Below are positions 24,778-33,950 of a stretch of DNA of 64,000 nt, piece after piece. The DNA comes from Amycolatopsis iheyensis (GTDB taxonomy: Bacteria > Actinomycetota > Actinomycetes > Mycobacteriales > Pseudonocardiaceae): assembly GCF_024703995.1 (NCBI RefSeq), contig NZ_JAMXQV010000015.1:62001-126000 (forward strand), written 5' to 3'. Both the position numbers and the translations under genes were made by a program. The notes under the pieces are model-generated. The model was not told the origin of the DNA, made no database searches, and worked only from the letters and a program-made list of their open reading frames with translations. Every line of letters starts with the position of its first letter. The first letter of the stretch is position 1.

Positions 24778-25415
24778 GTCAGCTTGCCGTTGGCGCCCAG
24801 GATGAACAGCGTGGTGAAGAAGCCGACCCACAGCGCGATCACGACGTAACCGATGATCACGGCGGCCGTGGCCAGCCCGCGGCCGCCCGCTTCGCCGCGG
24901 TTGGTCTTGCTCAGCGCGATGTGGCCCATGATGAGGCCCGCGAGCGCGGTGATCCCGGAGCAGAAGCCGAGGATCGAGCAGACCAGCGCGCCGATGGCCA
25001 GCGCGTTGTCCTGCTTCGGCGCAGCCATCGGGACGTGCGGCTGGGCGTAGGGCGCGACGTACGGCTGGCCATACGGGTAAGGCTGCTGGTAGGTCGGCTG
25101 CTGGTAGGGCGGGTACACCGGCTGCGGCTGGCCGGGTGCTGCGTACGGCGTGCCGGGGATGTGCGCGGCGGGCGTCTCGAACGCGCCGGGCGGCAGCGGC
25201 TCCGGCGGGGCGGGCGGCTCGGCGACCGTGGTGTCCGACGCGCTCGAGTCCGCGGCGGTGGTGTCGGCGACCGTGGTGTCGGCGATCGTCGCGTCCGTGG
25301 CCGGCGGGTCGTAGGTCTCCGCCTGGTAGGACGCCGGCTCCGCGGCGGGCGGCGGGTCGTAGGAGACGGCCGGGTCGGTGGCCGGGCGGTCCTTGTCCTC
25401 GGACGAGTCGGTCAT
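24774..25415 (-). CDS. DUF4190 membrane protein, long form
   Basis: A 213-residue protein. The first 130 residues are low complexity: a Thr/Asp/Ala segment with repeated TTVAD-type words, then a Pro/Tyr/Gln-rich stretch. The last 75 residues hold the DUF4190 two-helix unit: LAIGALVCSILGFCSGITALAGLIMGHIAL and ATAAVIIGYVVIALWVGFF. It is the downstream paralogue of the gene at 25450, 34 bases away. Its stop overlaps the slipin stop by four bases. Function unknown; a Pro/Tyr-rich tail suggests protein-protein contact. Confidence 0.82.
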   Translation of the reverse strand: MTDSSEDKDRPATDPAVSYDPPPAAEPASYQAETYDPPATDATIADTTVADTTAADSSASDTTVAEPPAPPEPLPPGAFETPAAHIPGTPYAAPGQPQPVYPPYQQPTYQQPYPYGQPYVAPYAQPHVPMAAPKQDNALAIGALVCSILGFCSGITALAGLIMGHIALSKTNRGEAGGRGLATAAVIIGYVVIALWVGFFTTLFILGANGKLT

Positions 25416-25449
25416 GACGGGTCCCCTCGGTGCGTGCGGGCGACCAAGG

Positions 25450-25809
25450 CTAGCGCCAGCCGTGGGCCGCGCCGACGGCGATGACCACGACGACCAGCGC
25501 GATGTTCAGCCCGATCGCGATGTAGCCGATGATGATCCCCGCCATCGCGAGGCCCTGGCCGTCGGCTTCGCCGCGCTTGCCCTTGCCGTAGGCGATGTGC
25601 CCCATGATCACGCCCGCGATGGCGAGGACGAAGCACAGGACCACGCCGAGGATCGAGCAGATCAGCGACCCGACGGCGAGTCCGGAGCCCTCCCGCGGCG
25701 GCTGCATGCCGCCCGGGTAGCCGGGGTACTGCGGGTAGCCGGGCTGCTGGTAGCCGCCGCTCGGGTACTGCTGGCCGTACGGGTTGTTCGGATCCTGCGG
25801 ATAAGTCAT
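25450..25809 (-). CDS. DUF4190 membrane protein, short form
   Basis: A 119-residue protein with a 40-residue Gly/Tyr/Pro/Gln-rich cytoplasmic start (YGQQYPSGGYQQPGYPQYPG) and the same two-helix DUF4190 domain as its neighbour, LAVGSLICSILGVVLCFVLA and LAMAGIIIGYIAIGLNIALVV. The ATG at 25809 has AGGGGGAA upstream; longer frames lack this. It is transcribed first of the pair. Mtb Rv1233c, a proline-rich membrane protein, occupies the same place (recalled). Confidence 0.83.
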   Translation of the reverse strand: MTYPQDPNNPYGQQYPSGGYQQPGYPQYPGYPGGMQPPREGSGLAVGSLICSILGVVLCFVLAIAGVIMGHIAYGKGKRGEADGQGLAMAGIIIGYIAIGLNIALVVVVIAVGAAHGWR

Positions 25810-25947
25810 GGTTTCCCCCTCTCGGAGGCACTTTACGGTGCTGATCACCGGCAGCGTGAGCGCCCTCATAGCAGGGTGGCCGGATTCGGGTCATACTCAC
25901 CGGTAACCCAGCGCCGGGAGCCGGCGTCGAACGGAAAGGGAGCCGTG

Positions 25948-27144
25948 ATGGCCCGTCTCGCCCAGACCGCCGGCCTCACCGACGTGCAGTCGGAGATCCT
26001 CGCGACCGTCCGCTCGTTCGTGGACAAGGAGGTCATCCCGCACGCGCAGGAGCTCGAGCACGCCGACACCTACCCGGCGGACATCGTCGAGGGCATGAAG
26101 GAGATGGGCCTGTTCGGGATCACCATCCCGGAGGAGTACGGCGGGCTCGGCGAGTCGCTGCTGACCTACGCGCTGGTCGTCGAGGAGATCGCGCGGGGCT
26201 GGATGAGCGTGTCCGGCGTGATCAACACGCACTTCATCGTGGCGCACATGATCTCCCGCCACGGCACCGAGGCGCAGAAGCGGCACTTCCTGCCGCGGAT
26301 GGCGACCGGCGAGGTGCGCGGCTCGTTCTCGATGTCCGAGCCGGACCTCGGCTCCGACGTCGCGGCGATCAAGACGAAGGCCCGCCGCGACGGCGACAAG
26401 TACGTCATCGACGGCTCGAAGATGTGGCTGACCAACGGCGGCTCGTCGAACCTGATCGCGCTGCTCGTCAAGACGGACGAGGGTGCGGAGAAGGCCCACC
26501 AGAACCTGACGACGTTCCTGGTCGAGAAGCCGGAGGGCTTCGGCGAGGTGGCGCCGGGCCTGACGATCCCGGGCAAGATCGACAAGATGGGCTACAAGGG
26601 CGTCGATACGACCGAAGCGGTCTTCGACGGCTACGAGATCGGCGCGGACATGGTGCTCGGCGAGGCGCCGGGTCGCGGGTTCGCGTACATGATGGACGGT
26701 GTCGAGGTCGGCCGCGTGAACGTCGCGGCGCGGGCGTGCGGCATCGCGATCCGCGCGTTCGAGCTGGCGGTGGAGTACGCCCAGCAGCGCAAGACGTTCG
26801 GCAAGGCGATCGCCGAGCACCAGGCGGTGGCGTTCAAGCTGGCGGAGATGGCGACGAAGGTCGAGGCGGCGCACCTGATGATGGTGAACGCGGCCCGGCT
26901 GAAGGACTCGGGCGAGCGCAACGACGTCGAGGCCGGAATGGCCAAGCTGATCGCGTCGGAGTACTGCTCGGAGGTAACCCAGGACGCGTTCCGCATCCAC
27001 GGCGGCTACGGGTACTCGAAGGAGTACGAGATCGAGCGGCTGATGCGCGAGGCCCCGTTCCTGCTGATCGGCGAGGGCACGAGCGAGATCCAGAAGACGA
27101 TCATCAGCCGCGGCTTGCTGCGCGAGTACAAGTCCCGCAGCTGA
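25948..27144 (+). CDS. Acyl-CoA dehydrogenase
   Basis: A 398-residue flavoenzyme that introduces the alpha-beta double bond of acyl-CoA. Family marks are FGITIPEEYGGLG, SMSEPDLGSDVAAI, the FAD-binding QQRKTFGKAIAEHQAVAFKLAEMA, and FRIHGGYGYSKEYEIERLMREA with the catalytic glutamate in GEGTSEIQ. The ATG at 25948 has AAAGGGAG upstream. No beta-oxidation partners adjoin. The length fits short/medium-chain or branched-chain types. Confidence 0.92.
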   Translation: MARLAQTAGLTDVQSEILATVRSFVDKEVIPHAQELEHADTYPADIVEGMKEMGLFGITIPEEYGGLGESLLTYALVVEEIARGWMSVSGVINTHFIVAHMISRHGTEAQKRHFLPRMATGEVRGSFSMSEPDLGSDVAAIKTKARRDGDKYVIDGSKMWLTNGGSSNLIALLVKTDEGAEKAHQNLTTFLVEKPEGFGEVAPGLTIPGKIDKMGYKGVDTTEAVFDGYEIGADMVLGEAPGRGFAYMMDGVEVGRVNVAARACGIAIRAFELAVEYAQQRKTFGKAIAEHQAVAFKLAEMATKVEAAHLMMVNAARLKDSGERNDVEAGMAKLIASEYCSEVTQDAFRIHGGYGYSKEYEIERLMREAPFLLIGEGTSEIQKTIISRGLLREYKSRS

Positions 27145-27192
27145 GCCGACTTGTCGACAAAAGGCCGAAGAGCCCACAGCCTTGAAAAAGAG

Positions 27193-27256
27193 CGGGATGA
27201 CCACCCAGCAACCCCCTCGACAACGTGACGGGACTGTGGAAGCCCCGGTCATCCCG
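27193..27256. repeat. Inverted repeat after the acyl-CoA dehydrogenase
   Basis: CGGGATGACC (27193-27202) and its exact inverted copy (27247-27256) enclose 44 bases. It lies about 50 bases after the dehydrogenase stop in a 278-bp gap (27145-27422) where I see no gene. It may form a weak terminator. The rest of the gap holds nothing recognisable. Confidence 0.35.
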
Positions 27257-27422
27257 GAGCCTGCCCGTCCGGCGAGGACATTTCTTGAAAGGCCGAACCC
27301 GACCTCCCGACCCCAACCGAGACCCCCAGGCCCCACTGGCGCGGGCCTTTCGGGGTAAGCGGCTCGCAAGGTCCGGGCGTTCTTGACAAGATGGACGCCC
27401 AGACCTCAGAGCGCAGGTGATG

Positions 27423-27944
27423 ATGGTGAGTAGTCCCTTCGGCGGGGGCCGGGCGCCCCAAGGCCTGCCACGGCTGCCGACCCCGCCGACCGGCTGGCCG
27501 ATCGGGTCCTACGCGACCTACGGCGAAGCGCAGCAGGCCGTCGACTTCCTCGCGGAGAGCGAGTTCTCCGTCAGCGATGTCACGATCGTCGGCGTCGACC
27601 TGATGCTCGTCGAACGCGTCATCGGGCGGCTGTCCTGGGGCCGTGTGCTCGGCACCGGGGCCGTCTCCGGCGCGTGGTTCGGGTTGTTCGCCGGGCTGCT
27701 GCTCGGGCTGTTCGTCAACCAGGGCTTCGCGCTGCAGCTGCTCACCGGGCTCGTGCTGGGTGTGCTGTCCGGGCTGATGTTCGCCGCGATCGGGTACAGC
27801 ATGTCGCGCGGGCGGCGGGACTTCTCGTCGGCGAGCCAGCTGGTCGCCGGGCGCTACGACGTCCTGTGCCAGCCGCGTTCGGCCGAACAGGCCAGGGAGC
27901 TGCTCGCGAAGCTGGCGCTCAAGCCGCCGTCCGTCAACCCCTGA
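27423..27944 (+). CDS. YflT-like general stress membrane protein
   Basis: A 173-residue protein. After a 20-residue leader, WPIGSYATYGEAQQAVDFLAESEFSVSDVTIVGVDL matches the ferredoxin-like general stress (YflT/17M) domain. Glycine-rich hydrophobic segments follow (GTGAVSGAWFGLFAGLLLGLF, LLTGLVLGVLSGLMFAAIGY), then RYDVLCQPRSAEQARELL. Starts at 27417, 27420 or 27423 are possible. It precedes lpqY, as recalled for Mtb Rv1234 before Rv1235. Role unknown. Confidence 0.8.
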   Translation: MVSSPFGGGRAPQGLPRLPTPPTGWPIGSYATYGEAQQAVDFLAESEFSVSDVTIVGVDLMLVERVIGRLSWGRVLGTGAVSGAWFGLFAGLLLGLFVNQGFALQLLTGLVLGVLSGLMFAAIGYSMSRGRRDFSSASQLVAGRYDVLCQPRSAEQARELLAKLALKPPSVNP

Positions 27945-28188
27945 AAAACCCCACCCCTACCAGGGAAAAATCACGATTCGACGCGCGGTGGGCTGAATCG
28001 TTACCGATACTGCTTGCGGGGTGTGATCGCCCGGCATAAGTTGTCCGACACCAGTCGGGCGGCCTCGCCCAACCAGCGCGGCGGCCCGAGCACTAGCACG
28101 TCGGGGTGCTGGCGCGGTTCGCCTCATCGCGTCGTGGTGCCCTCCAGGGCTCCACGCTGTCCGGCGTGCACGCGGGTGAGGAGGCCTG

Positions 28189-29511
28189 ATGGGGAAGAGG
28201 ATCGGCGCGGGCAAACGGGGGCGTTCGCCCGGCCGTACCGCGGTCCTGCTGGGGGCAGGGGCTTTGGTGACCGGCATGCTGGCCGGTTGCGGTTCGGGCG
28301 GTGGCGTCAAGATCAACGTCTACTACGCGCCCGAAGACAGCTTTCAAAAAGTCGTCGACAACTGCAACAAGGCGGCGAACGGCAAGTACGAAATCGTCTA
28401 CAACAAGCTGCAGCGCGGCGCGGACGACCAGCGCCTGCAGATGGCCCGGCGGCTCGCCGCGGGCGACACCGCGATGGACGTCCTCGGGCTCGACGTGACC
28501 TGGGTTTCGGAGTTCGCCGAAGCGGGCTGGGTCGAGGAGTGGAAGGACCAGAACAAGGCGGCCGCGACCGAAGGCGTCCTGCAGGGACCGCTGGAAACCG
28601 CCACCCACAACGGGAAGCTCTACGCGGCCACGAAGAACACCAACGTCCAGCTGCTCTGGTACGACGACCGCATCACGCCCACGCCGCCGAAGACGTGGGA
28701 CGAGATGATCGCCAAGTCCAAGGAGCTCAAGGCGCAGGGCAAGCCGTACAGCATCGTGTTCACCGGCGCGCAGTACGAAGGCCTCGTCGTCTTCTACAAC
28801 ACGCTGGTCGAGTCGATGGGCGGGCACATCCTGTCCGACGACGGCAAGTCCGTCGTCCTCGACGACGGCGCGGTCAAGGCGCTCGCCCTGCTGAAGCAGA
28901 TCGCTTCGTCGGGCATCACCGACCCGTCGCTGACCAACTCGAAGGAGGACGACGTCCGGCAGACGTTCCAGCGCGGTGACGCCGCGTTCGAACTGAACTG
29001 GCCGTTCGTCTACGCCTCCTACGCCAAGGAAAAGCCGCAGGACGTCTCGCACTTCAAGTGGGCCGTCTACCCCGAGGCGCAGGCCGGCACGCCCGCCAAG
29101 ACCACGATCGGCGGGTACGACCTCGCCGTCAGCTCGCTCTCGCCGCACAAGCCCGAGGCGTTCGAAGCGGCGCTGTGCCTGCGCAACGCGGAGAACCAGA
29201 AGTACTCCGCGATCAACGACGGCGTGCCGCCGACCATCGAATCGGTGTACCACAACGACACGCCGCTCGACCCGTCGAAGCCGGCGGGCGACGACAACCC
29301 GAACATGGCGATCAAGTACCCGATGCGCGACTCGATCATCGAGGCGATCAAGGACTCGGCGGTGCGGCCGCTGACCCCGGCGTACCAGAACATGTCGACG
29401 GTGATGTCGAAGGTCCTCTCCCCGCCGGGCGAGATCGACCCGAAGACCACCGCGGACAAGCTGCGTGAGCAGCTCAACGACGCGCTCCAGTCGAAGGGAG
29501 TGATCCCGTGA
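28189..29511 (+). CDS. lpqY: Trehalose ABC transporter, substrate-binding lipoprotein
   Basis: A 440-residue family 1 solute-binding protein. Signal peptide with lipobox LAGC (C34) anchors it to the membrane. The mature protein shows the sugar-binder pattern (QMARRLAAGDTAMDVLGLDVTWVSEFAEAGWV, then GKLYAATKNTNVQLLWYDD). LpqY captures trehalose released from mycolate-type or other metabolism. A GAGGAGG site precedes the ATG. It overlaps sugA by four bases. The 244-bp gap before it (27945-28188) should hold the promoter; ATCGTTACCGAT near 27997 is a possible operator dyad. Confidence 0.9.
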   Translation: MGKRIGAGKRGRSPGRTAVLLGAGALVTGMLAGCGSGGGVKINVYYAPEDSFQKVVDNCNKAANGKYEIVYNKLQRGADDQRLQMARRLAAGDTAMDVLGLDVTWVSEFAEAGWVEEWKDQNKAAATEGVLQGPLETATHNGKLYAATKNTNVQLLWYDDRITPTPPKTWDEMIAKSKELKAQGKPYSIVFTGAQYEGLVVFYNTLVESMGGHILSDDGKSVVLDDGAVKALALLKQIASSGITDPSLTNSKEDDVRQTFQRGDAAFELNWPFVYASYAKEKPQDVSHFKWAVYPEAQAGTPAKTTIGGYDLAVSSLSPHKPEAFEAALCLRNAENQKYSAINDGVPPTIESVYHNDTPLDPSKPAGDDNPNMAIKYPMRDSIIEAIKDSAVRPLTPAYQNMSTVMSKVLSPPGEIDPKTTADKLREQLNDALQSKGVIP

Positions 29512-30473
29512 CCGTCCAGGACCCGACCACGGCGGGGGCCACCGCGGCCCCCGAACCCGTGTCGCACAAGAAGAAGGGCAAGCCCGCCCTCTCCGAAGGG
29601 AAGAAGGCCGAACGACGGCTCGGGCTCTGGCTGTGCGCGCCCGCGTTCGTCGTGATGATCGCGGTCACCGGCTACCCGATCGTCTACTCGATCTGGCTTT
29701 CGCTGCAGCGCTACGACCTGAGGTTCCCGGCGCAGCAGGAGTTCGTCGGCTTCGACAACTACGGGGCCGTGCTGTCCAATTCGTACTGGTGGACGGCGTT
29801 CGGCACCACGATGTTCCTGACCGTGGTGTCGGTGGCGATCGAGTTCGTGCTCGGCATGGCGCTGGCGCTGATCATGCACCGGACGCTCGTCGGGCGCGGC
29901 CTGGTCCGCACCGTCGCGTTGATCCCGTACGGCATCGTCACGGTCGTCGCGGCGTTCTCGTGGTACTACGCGTGGACGCCGAAGACCGGCTACCTGGCCA
30001 ACTGGCTGGCCGCGGACGCGGCGCCGCTGACGGACCAGTGGCCGTCGATGTTCATCATCATCGGCGCCGAGGTGTGGAAGACCACGCCGTTCATGGCGCT
30101 GCTGCTGATGGCCGGCCTCGCGCTGGTGCCCGACGACCTGCTCAAGGCCGCGGCGATGGACGGCGCGAGCGCGTGGCAGCGGTTCACCAAGGTGATGCTG
30201 CCGGTGATGAAGCCGGCGATCCTGGTGGCGCTGCTGTTCCGCACGCTCGACGCGTTCCGGATCTTCGACAACATCTACGTGCTCACCGGCGGCGCGCAGG
30301 ACACCGGTTCGGTGTCCATGCAGACCTACGACAACCTGGTCAAGGGGCTCAACCTCGGGATCGGGTCGACGATGGCGGTGCTGATCTTCATCACCGTGGC
30401 GATCATCGCCTTCATCTTCATCAAGGTGTTCGGCACGGCCGCACCGGGTTCGGACACTGGGGGTAAGCGCTGA
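29508..30473 (+). CDS. sugA: Trehalose ABC transporter permease SugA
   Basis: A 321-residue permease with six membrane segments after a 45-residue Lys/Ala-rich cytoplasmic start. The EAA loop that contacts the ATPase is DDLLKAAAMDGASAWQRFTKVMLPVMKP. It begins at GTG 29508 inside the lpqY stop. It pairs with SugB to form the channel. Gene order and length match Mtb Rv1236 (recalled). Confidence 0.9.
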   Translation: MTVQDPTTAGATAAPEPVSHKKKGKPALSEGKKAERRLGLWLCAPAFVVMIAVTGYPIVYSIWLSLQRYDLRFPAQQEFVGFDNYGAVLSNSYWWTAFGTTMFLTVVSVAIEFVLGMALALIMHRTLVGRGLVRTVALIPYGIVTVVAAFSWYYAWTPKTGYLANWLAADAAPLTDQWPSMFIIIGAEVWKTTPFMALLLMAGLALVPDDLLKAAAMDGASAWQRFTKVMLPVMKPAILVALLFRTLDAFRIFDNIYVLTGGAQDTGSVSMQTYDNLVKGLNLGIGSTMAVLIFITVAIIAFIFIKVFGTAAPGSDTGGKR

Positions 30474-31312
30474 TGGTGATGGGAACCGTCACGACGGGCC
30501 GCAAGCTCAGGTGGGGCCTGGTCGACATCCTCGTGCTGGTGTTCGCGCTGGTCCCGGTGCTCTGGGTCGTTTCGCTGTCGTTCAAGACCAAGGACACGCT
30601 GACCGACGGGTCGTTCATCCCGCAGTCGTGGACCTGGCAGAACTACGCGGACATCTTCCAGACCTCGGAGTTCCTGCTGGCGCTGGTGAACTCGATCGGC
30701 ATCGCGATCATCTCGACCGTGATCGCGGTGGTGCTGGGCACGATGGCCGCGTACGCGATCGCGCGGCTGGAGTTCCCCGGCAAGCAGCTGCTGGTCGGGC
30801 TCTCGCTGCTGATCGCGATGTTCCCGCAGGTGTCGCTGGTGACCCCGCTGTTCAACATCGAGCGGAACCTGGCGCTGTTCGACACCTGGCCGGGCCTGAT
30901 CCTGCCCTACATCACGTTCGCGCTGCCGCTGTCGATCTACACGCTGTCGGCGTTCTTCCGCGAAATCCCGTGGGAGCTGGAAAAGGCGGCGAAGATGGAC
31001 GGCGCGACGCCGGCCCAGGCGTTCCGGCGGGTGATCGCGCCGCTGGCCGCGCCGGGTGTGTTCACCACCGCGATCCTGGTGTTCATCTTCTGCTGGAACG
31101 ACTTCCTGTTCGCCATCTCGCTGACGTCGACCACGGCGTCGCGCACGGTGCCGGCGGCGCTGTCGTTCTTCACCGGGTCTTCGCAGTTCGAGGACCCGAC
31201 GGGACAGGTGAGCGCGGCCGCGGTCGTCATCACCATCCCGATCATTGTGTTCGTGTTGTTCTTCCAGCGTCGCATCGTGGCGGGGCTGACCTCCGGTGCG
31301 GTGAAGGGGTAG
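30473..31312 (+). CDS. sugB: Trehalose ABC transporter permease SugB
   Basis: A 279-residue six-helix permease. The EAA loop is WELEKAAKMDGATPAQAFRRVIAPLAAPG, and SIYTLSAFFREIP precedes it as in MalG-like proteins. The ATG is nested in TGATG at the sugA stop, so translation is coupled. The Mtb counterpart is Rv1237 (recalled). Confidence 0.9.
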   Translation: MVMGTVTTGRKLRWGLVDILVLVFALVPVLWVVSLSFKTKDTLTDGSFIPQSWTWQNYADIFQTSEFLLALVNSIGIAIISTVIAVVLGTMAAYAIARLEFPGKQLLVGLSLLIAMFPQVSLVTPLFNIERNLALFDTWPGLILPYITFALPLSIYTLSAFFREIPWELEKAAKMDGATPAQAFRRVIAPLAAPGVFTTAILVFIFCWNDFLFAISLTSTTASRTVPAALSFFTGSSQFEDPTGQVSAAAVVITIPIIVFVLFFQRRIVAGLTSGAVKG

Positions 31313-31314
31313 TC

Positions 31315-32496
31315 ATGGCAGAAATCGTCCTCGACAAGGTGTCGAAGAAGTACCCCGACGGCGCGCTCGCGGTGTCCGAAGTGGACATCACCATCGCCGA
31401 CGGCGAGTTCATCATTCTCGTGGGCCCGTCCGGCTGCGGGAAGTCGACGACGCTGAACATGGTGGCCGGCCTGGAGGACATCTCCTCCGGCGAGCTGCGC
31501 ATCGACGGCAAGCGCGTCAACGAGAAGGCCCCGAAGGACCGCGACATCGCGATGGTGTTCCAGTCCTACGCGCTCTACCCGCACATGAGCGTCCGGGAGA
31601 ACATGGCGTTCCCGCTGCGGCTGGCGAAGGTCGACGACAAGACGGTCCGCGCGAAGGTCGAAGAGGCGGCGACGATCCTCGACCTGACCCAGCACCTGGA
31701 CCGCAAGCCGGCCAACCTCTCCGGTGGCCAGCGGCAGCGCGTCGCGATGGGCCGGGCGATCGTCCGCAGCCCCAAGGCGTTCCTGATGGACGAGCCACTG
31801 TCCAACCTGGACGCCAAGCTGCGCGGCCAGATGCGGACGTCGGTGTCGAAGATCCAGAAGCAGCTCGGCACGACGACGCTCTACGTCACGCACGACCAGA
31901 CCGAGGCCATGACCCTGGGCGACCGGGTCGTGGTGCTGCGCGGCGGGTACGTGCAGCAGATCGGCGCGCCGCAGTTCCTCTACGACAACCCGGCGAACCT
32001 GTTCGTGGCCGGGTTCATCGGCTCGCCGTCGATGAACTTCGTCCCGGCGACGCTGGAGAACAACGAGCTGCGCAGCGCGCTCGGCACGACACCGCTGACG
32101 GACCGGATCCGCCGGCTCGTCGAGAAGGCGGGCGCGCCCCGCGAGGTGCTGGTCGGCATCCGGCCGGAGCACTTCGAGGACGCGGCGCTGGTCGAAGCCG
32201 GGCAGAAGTCGGGCGGCGGCACGTTCACCGCGCACATCGACGTCCTGGAGTCGATGGGCTCGGAGAAGTTCGCCCACTTCACGCTGGAAGGCGACGCGGC
32301 GACGTCCGAGGAGCTGGCGGAGCTGGCCGCGGACAGCGGCTCGTCCGACGTCCCGGGCGCGGAGTCCCAGATCGTGGCCCGCCTCTCGGCGGAGTCGTCC
32401 GCGAAGGAGAACGCGGACCTCGAGGTCTGGTACGACGCGGACAAGATCAAGCTGTTCGACCCGTCGAACGGCAAGAACCTCACCTACGAAGACTGA
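31315..32496 (+). CDS. sugC: Trehalose ABC transporter ATPase SugC
   Basis: A 393-residue MalK-type ATPase. Walker A is GPSGCGKST (37-45), followed by Q-loop MVFQSYALYPHMSV, signature LSGGQRQRVAMGRA, Walker B AFLMDEPLSNLDAK and H-loop VTHDQTEAM. The C-terminal 150 residues form the OB-type regulatory domain (VGIRPEHFED). The ATG follows sugB by two bases. It completes the trehalose importer and is closed by a long palindrome. Confidence 0.93.
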   Translation: MAEIVLDKVSKKYPDGALAVSEVDITIADGEFIILVGPSGCGKSTTLNMVAGLEDISSGELRIDGKRVNEKAPKDRDIAMVFQSYALYPHMSVRENMAFPLRLAKVDDKTVRAKVEEAATILDLTQHLDRKPANLSGGQRQRVAMGRAIVRSPKAFLMDEPLSNLDAKLRGQMRTSVSKIQKQLGTTTLYVTHDQTEAMTLGDRVVVLRGGYVQQIGAPQFLYDNPANLFVAGFIGSPSMNFVPATLENNELRSALGTTPLTDRIRRLVEKAGAPREVLVGIRPEHFEDAALVEAGQKSGGGTFTAHIDVLESMGSEKFAHFTLEGDAATSEELAELAADSGSSDVPGAESQIVARLSAESSAKENADLEVWYDADKIKLFDPSNGKNLTYED

Positions 32497-32502
32497 CCGC
32501 CG

Positions 32503-32548
32503 GTCGTGAGTGTTCCGGGCGGTTCTAACCGCCCGGAACACTCACGAC
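32503..32548. terminator. Perfect 22-bp palindrome, sister of the one after tag
   Basis: Two perfect 22-bp arms surround a CT loop. The left arm contains CGTGAGTGTTCCGGGCGGTT, which differs from the element at 10653 only in the middle bases, and the change is compensated in the other arm. It separates sugC from a convergent lipoprotein gene. The covariation of arms shows that the stem is what is conserved. Confidence 0.75.
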
Positions 32549-32552
32549 GGTC

Positions 32553-33461
32553 TCAGGCCTGGGGGAGGCGGGGGAGGATCGCGCCGGCCGCGGTGCGGGC
32601 CAGTGCGCAGGTGGCGTCGTTCGCCGTGCCCGCCGTCTCCACCACGCTGATCTCCGCCAGCTCGCGGCGGCCCGGCAGGCCCGGCGCCGGCTGGGTGGTG
32701 TCGACCAGGCAGAACGCGCCCGCGAGCCGCACCCGCGCTTCGCGGCCGCCCACCGTCTCCGGCGGACCGGGGGCGAGCAGCGGCTCCACCGTCTCGACGG
32801 TCAGCTTGACGCTGACCTTCCCGCGGATGCAGGTGTGCCCGGACAGCCCGGTCGCCGGCTGGCTGCCGGGTCCGGCGGCGGCGTCGAGGTCGTGGTTGTC
32901 GAGCAGCACGCACGGCAGCACCCGGCCCCACGAGCGCTCCGGGAACGTCAGCCGCCCGACCTTCTTCGCGGTGATCGCGGCCAGCGCCGACCCGACGGCC
33001 GCGTCCGCGACCCCGCAGCGGGCGCCCTGCTGCGCGCCGGGGTCGGTGACCGTCAGGTCGAGCCGGTTGCCGTCGGCGAAGGTGATCGCGCGGGTGCACG
33101 CGCTGCGGTCGTTGAACATCGACTGCTGGATCGCGACGCCGTCGGGCACCGGCCCCTCGTAGCCGTACGGCTTGAGGTTCGGGTCGGAGTCGAACGCCAG
33201 CGGGCCCACCTGGATCGTCCGCCCGCCGCTGTCGGCCCGGCAGAGCTCGAACGTCGGGACGGCGGTCGCGCCGGGCGACACCTCCGCGACGTCGAGCAGG
33301 CTGCAGTAGTCGACGCTCGCGAAGTCCCCGAGCGCGGCGGACGCGGTCAGCGGCGACGGCCCGGAGCTCTGCTCGGGCGGGGCCGCCTGGGTCTTGGCGC
33401 AGGCCGACGCGAGCAGGGCGCAGAGCATCGCGACGACAAAGCATTTCCAACGCGGGTACAC
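32553..33461 (-). CDS. DUF3558-like secreted lipoprotein
   Basis: A 302-residue predicted lipoprotein. The N-terminus PRWKCFVVAMLCALLASACAKTQ gives a signal peptide and lipobox ASAC. The mature protein has several cysteines (YCSLLD, FELCRAD, ACTRAI, RCGVAD, TCIRG, FCLVD, TCALA), spaced like DUF3558-type cell-surface proteins. Start is uncertain: GTG 33461 or TTG 33470; neither has a ribosome site. Function unknown. A 252-bp gap upstream holds a GCGAA-N5-TTCGC dyad near 33595, otherwise nothing clear. Confidence 0.7.
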   Translation of the reverse strand: MYPRWKCFVVAMLCALLASACAKTQAAPPEQSSGPSPLTASAALGDFASVDYCSLLDVAEVSPGATAVPTFELCRADSGGRTIQVGPLAFDSDPNLKPYGYEGPVPDGVAIQQSMFNDRSACTRAITFADGNRLDLTVTDPGAQQGARCGVADAAVGSALAAITAKKVGRLTFPERSWGRVLPCVLLDNHDLDAAAGPGSQPATGLSGHTCIRGKVSVKLTVETVEPLLAPGPPETVGGREARVRLAGAFCLVDTTQPAPGLPGRRELAEISVVETAGTANDATCALARTAAGAILPRLPQA

Positions 33462-33713
33462 GGGGTGCAAGTATCACCACATCGGGCCGAAAAACCAGCC
33501 CTGACGGGGAGATCTCTCACTATTTTCCGTGGCACGTGGCGAGAACGCGCAGTTCAGCGGGTTTTGACGCCGTCGCCGGAAGTTTCGCCGGACTCGCGAA
33601 CGATATTCGCTTTTGCCGTCCCCTAAGGGAGCGATCCTTCCCGGGAGCGATGCGGAAGCGGGTGCTCCGGTGGTGAAGTGGAGGCATCGGAAGTTCGAGG
33701 AAAGGGAAAGACG

Positions 33714-33908
33714 ATGAGCGCACCGGTCACACGACGGCTGTCCCGCCCCCGCCACGGCCGCATGATCGGCGGCGTCTGCGCGGGTCTCGCGCAGCGGTTC
33801 GGGATGAAGCCGAACACCGTGCGGCTGCTGGCCGTGCTGTCCTGCCTGCTGCCCGGCCCGCAGTTCGTGGCCTACCTGATCATGTGGGCGGTCATCCCGT
33901 CCGAGTAA
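33714..33908 (+). CDS. PspC-domain small membrane protein
   Basis: A 64-residue protein. RRLSRPRHGRMIGGVCAGLAQRFGM followed by VRLLAVLSCLLPGPQFVAYLIMWAVIPSE is the full PspC domain: an amphipathic start, the IGGVCAGLA motif and a membrane helix ending in W..IP. The ATG at 33714 has GAGGAAAGGGA upstream. PspC proteins respond to envelope stress, sometimes as anti-toxin or phage-shock sensors; here it is a stand-alone gene. Confidence 0.9.
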   Translation: MSAPVTRRLSRPRHGRMIGGVCAGLAQRFGMKPNTVRLLAVLSCLLPGPQFVAYLIMWAVIPSE

Positions 33909-33950
33909 AGCCGTTGGCGCGCAACGAAAAGGGCGCTACGCTGCGCGGTT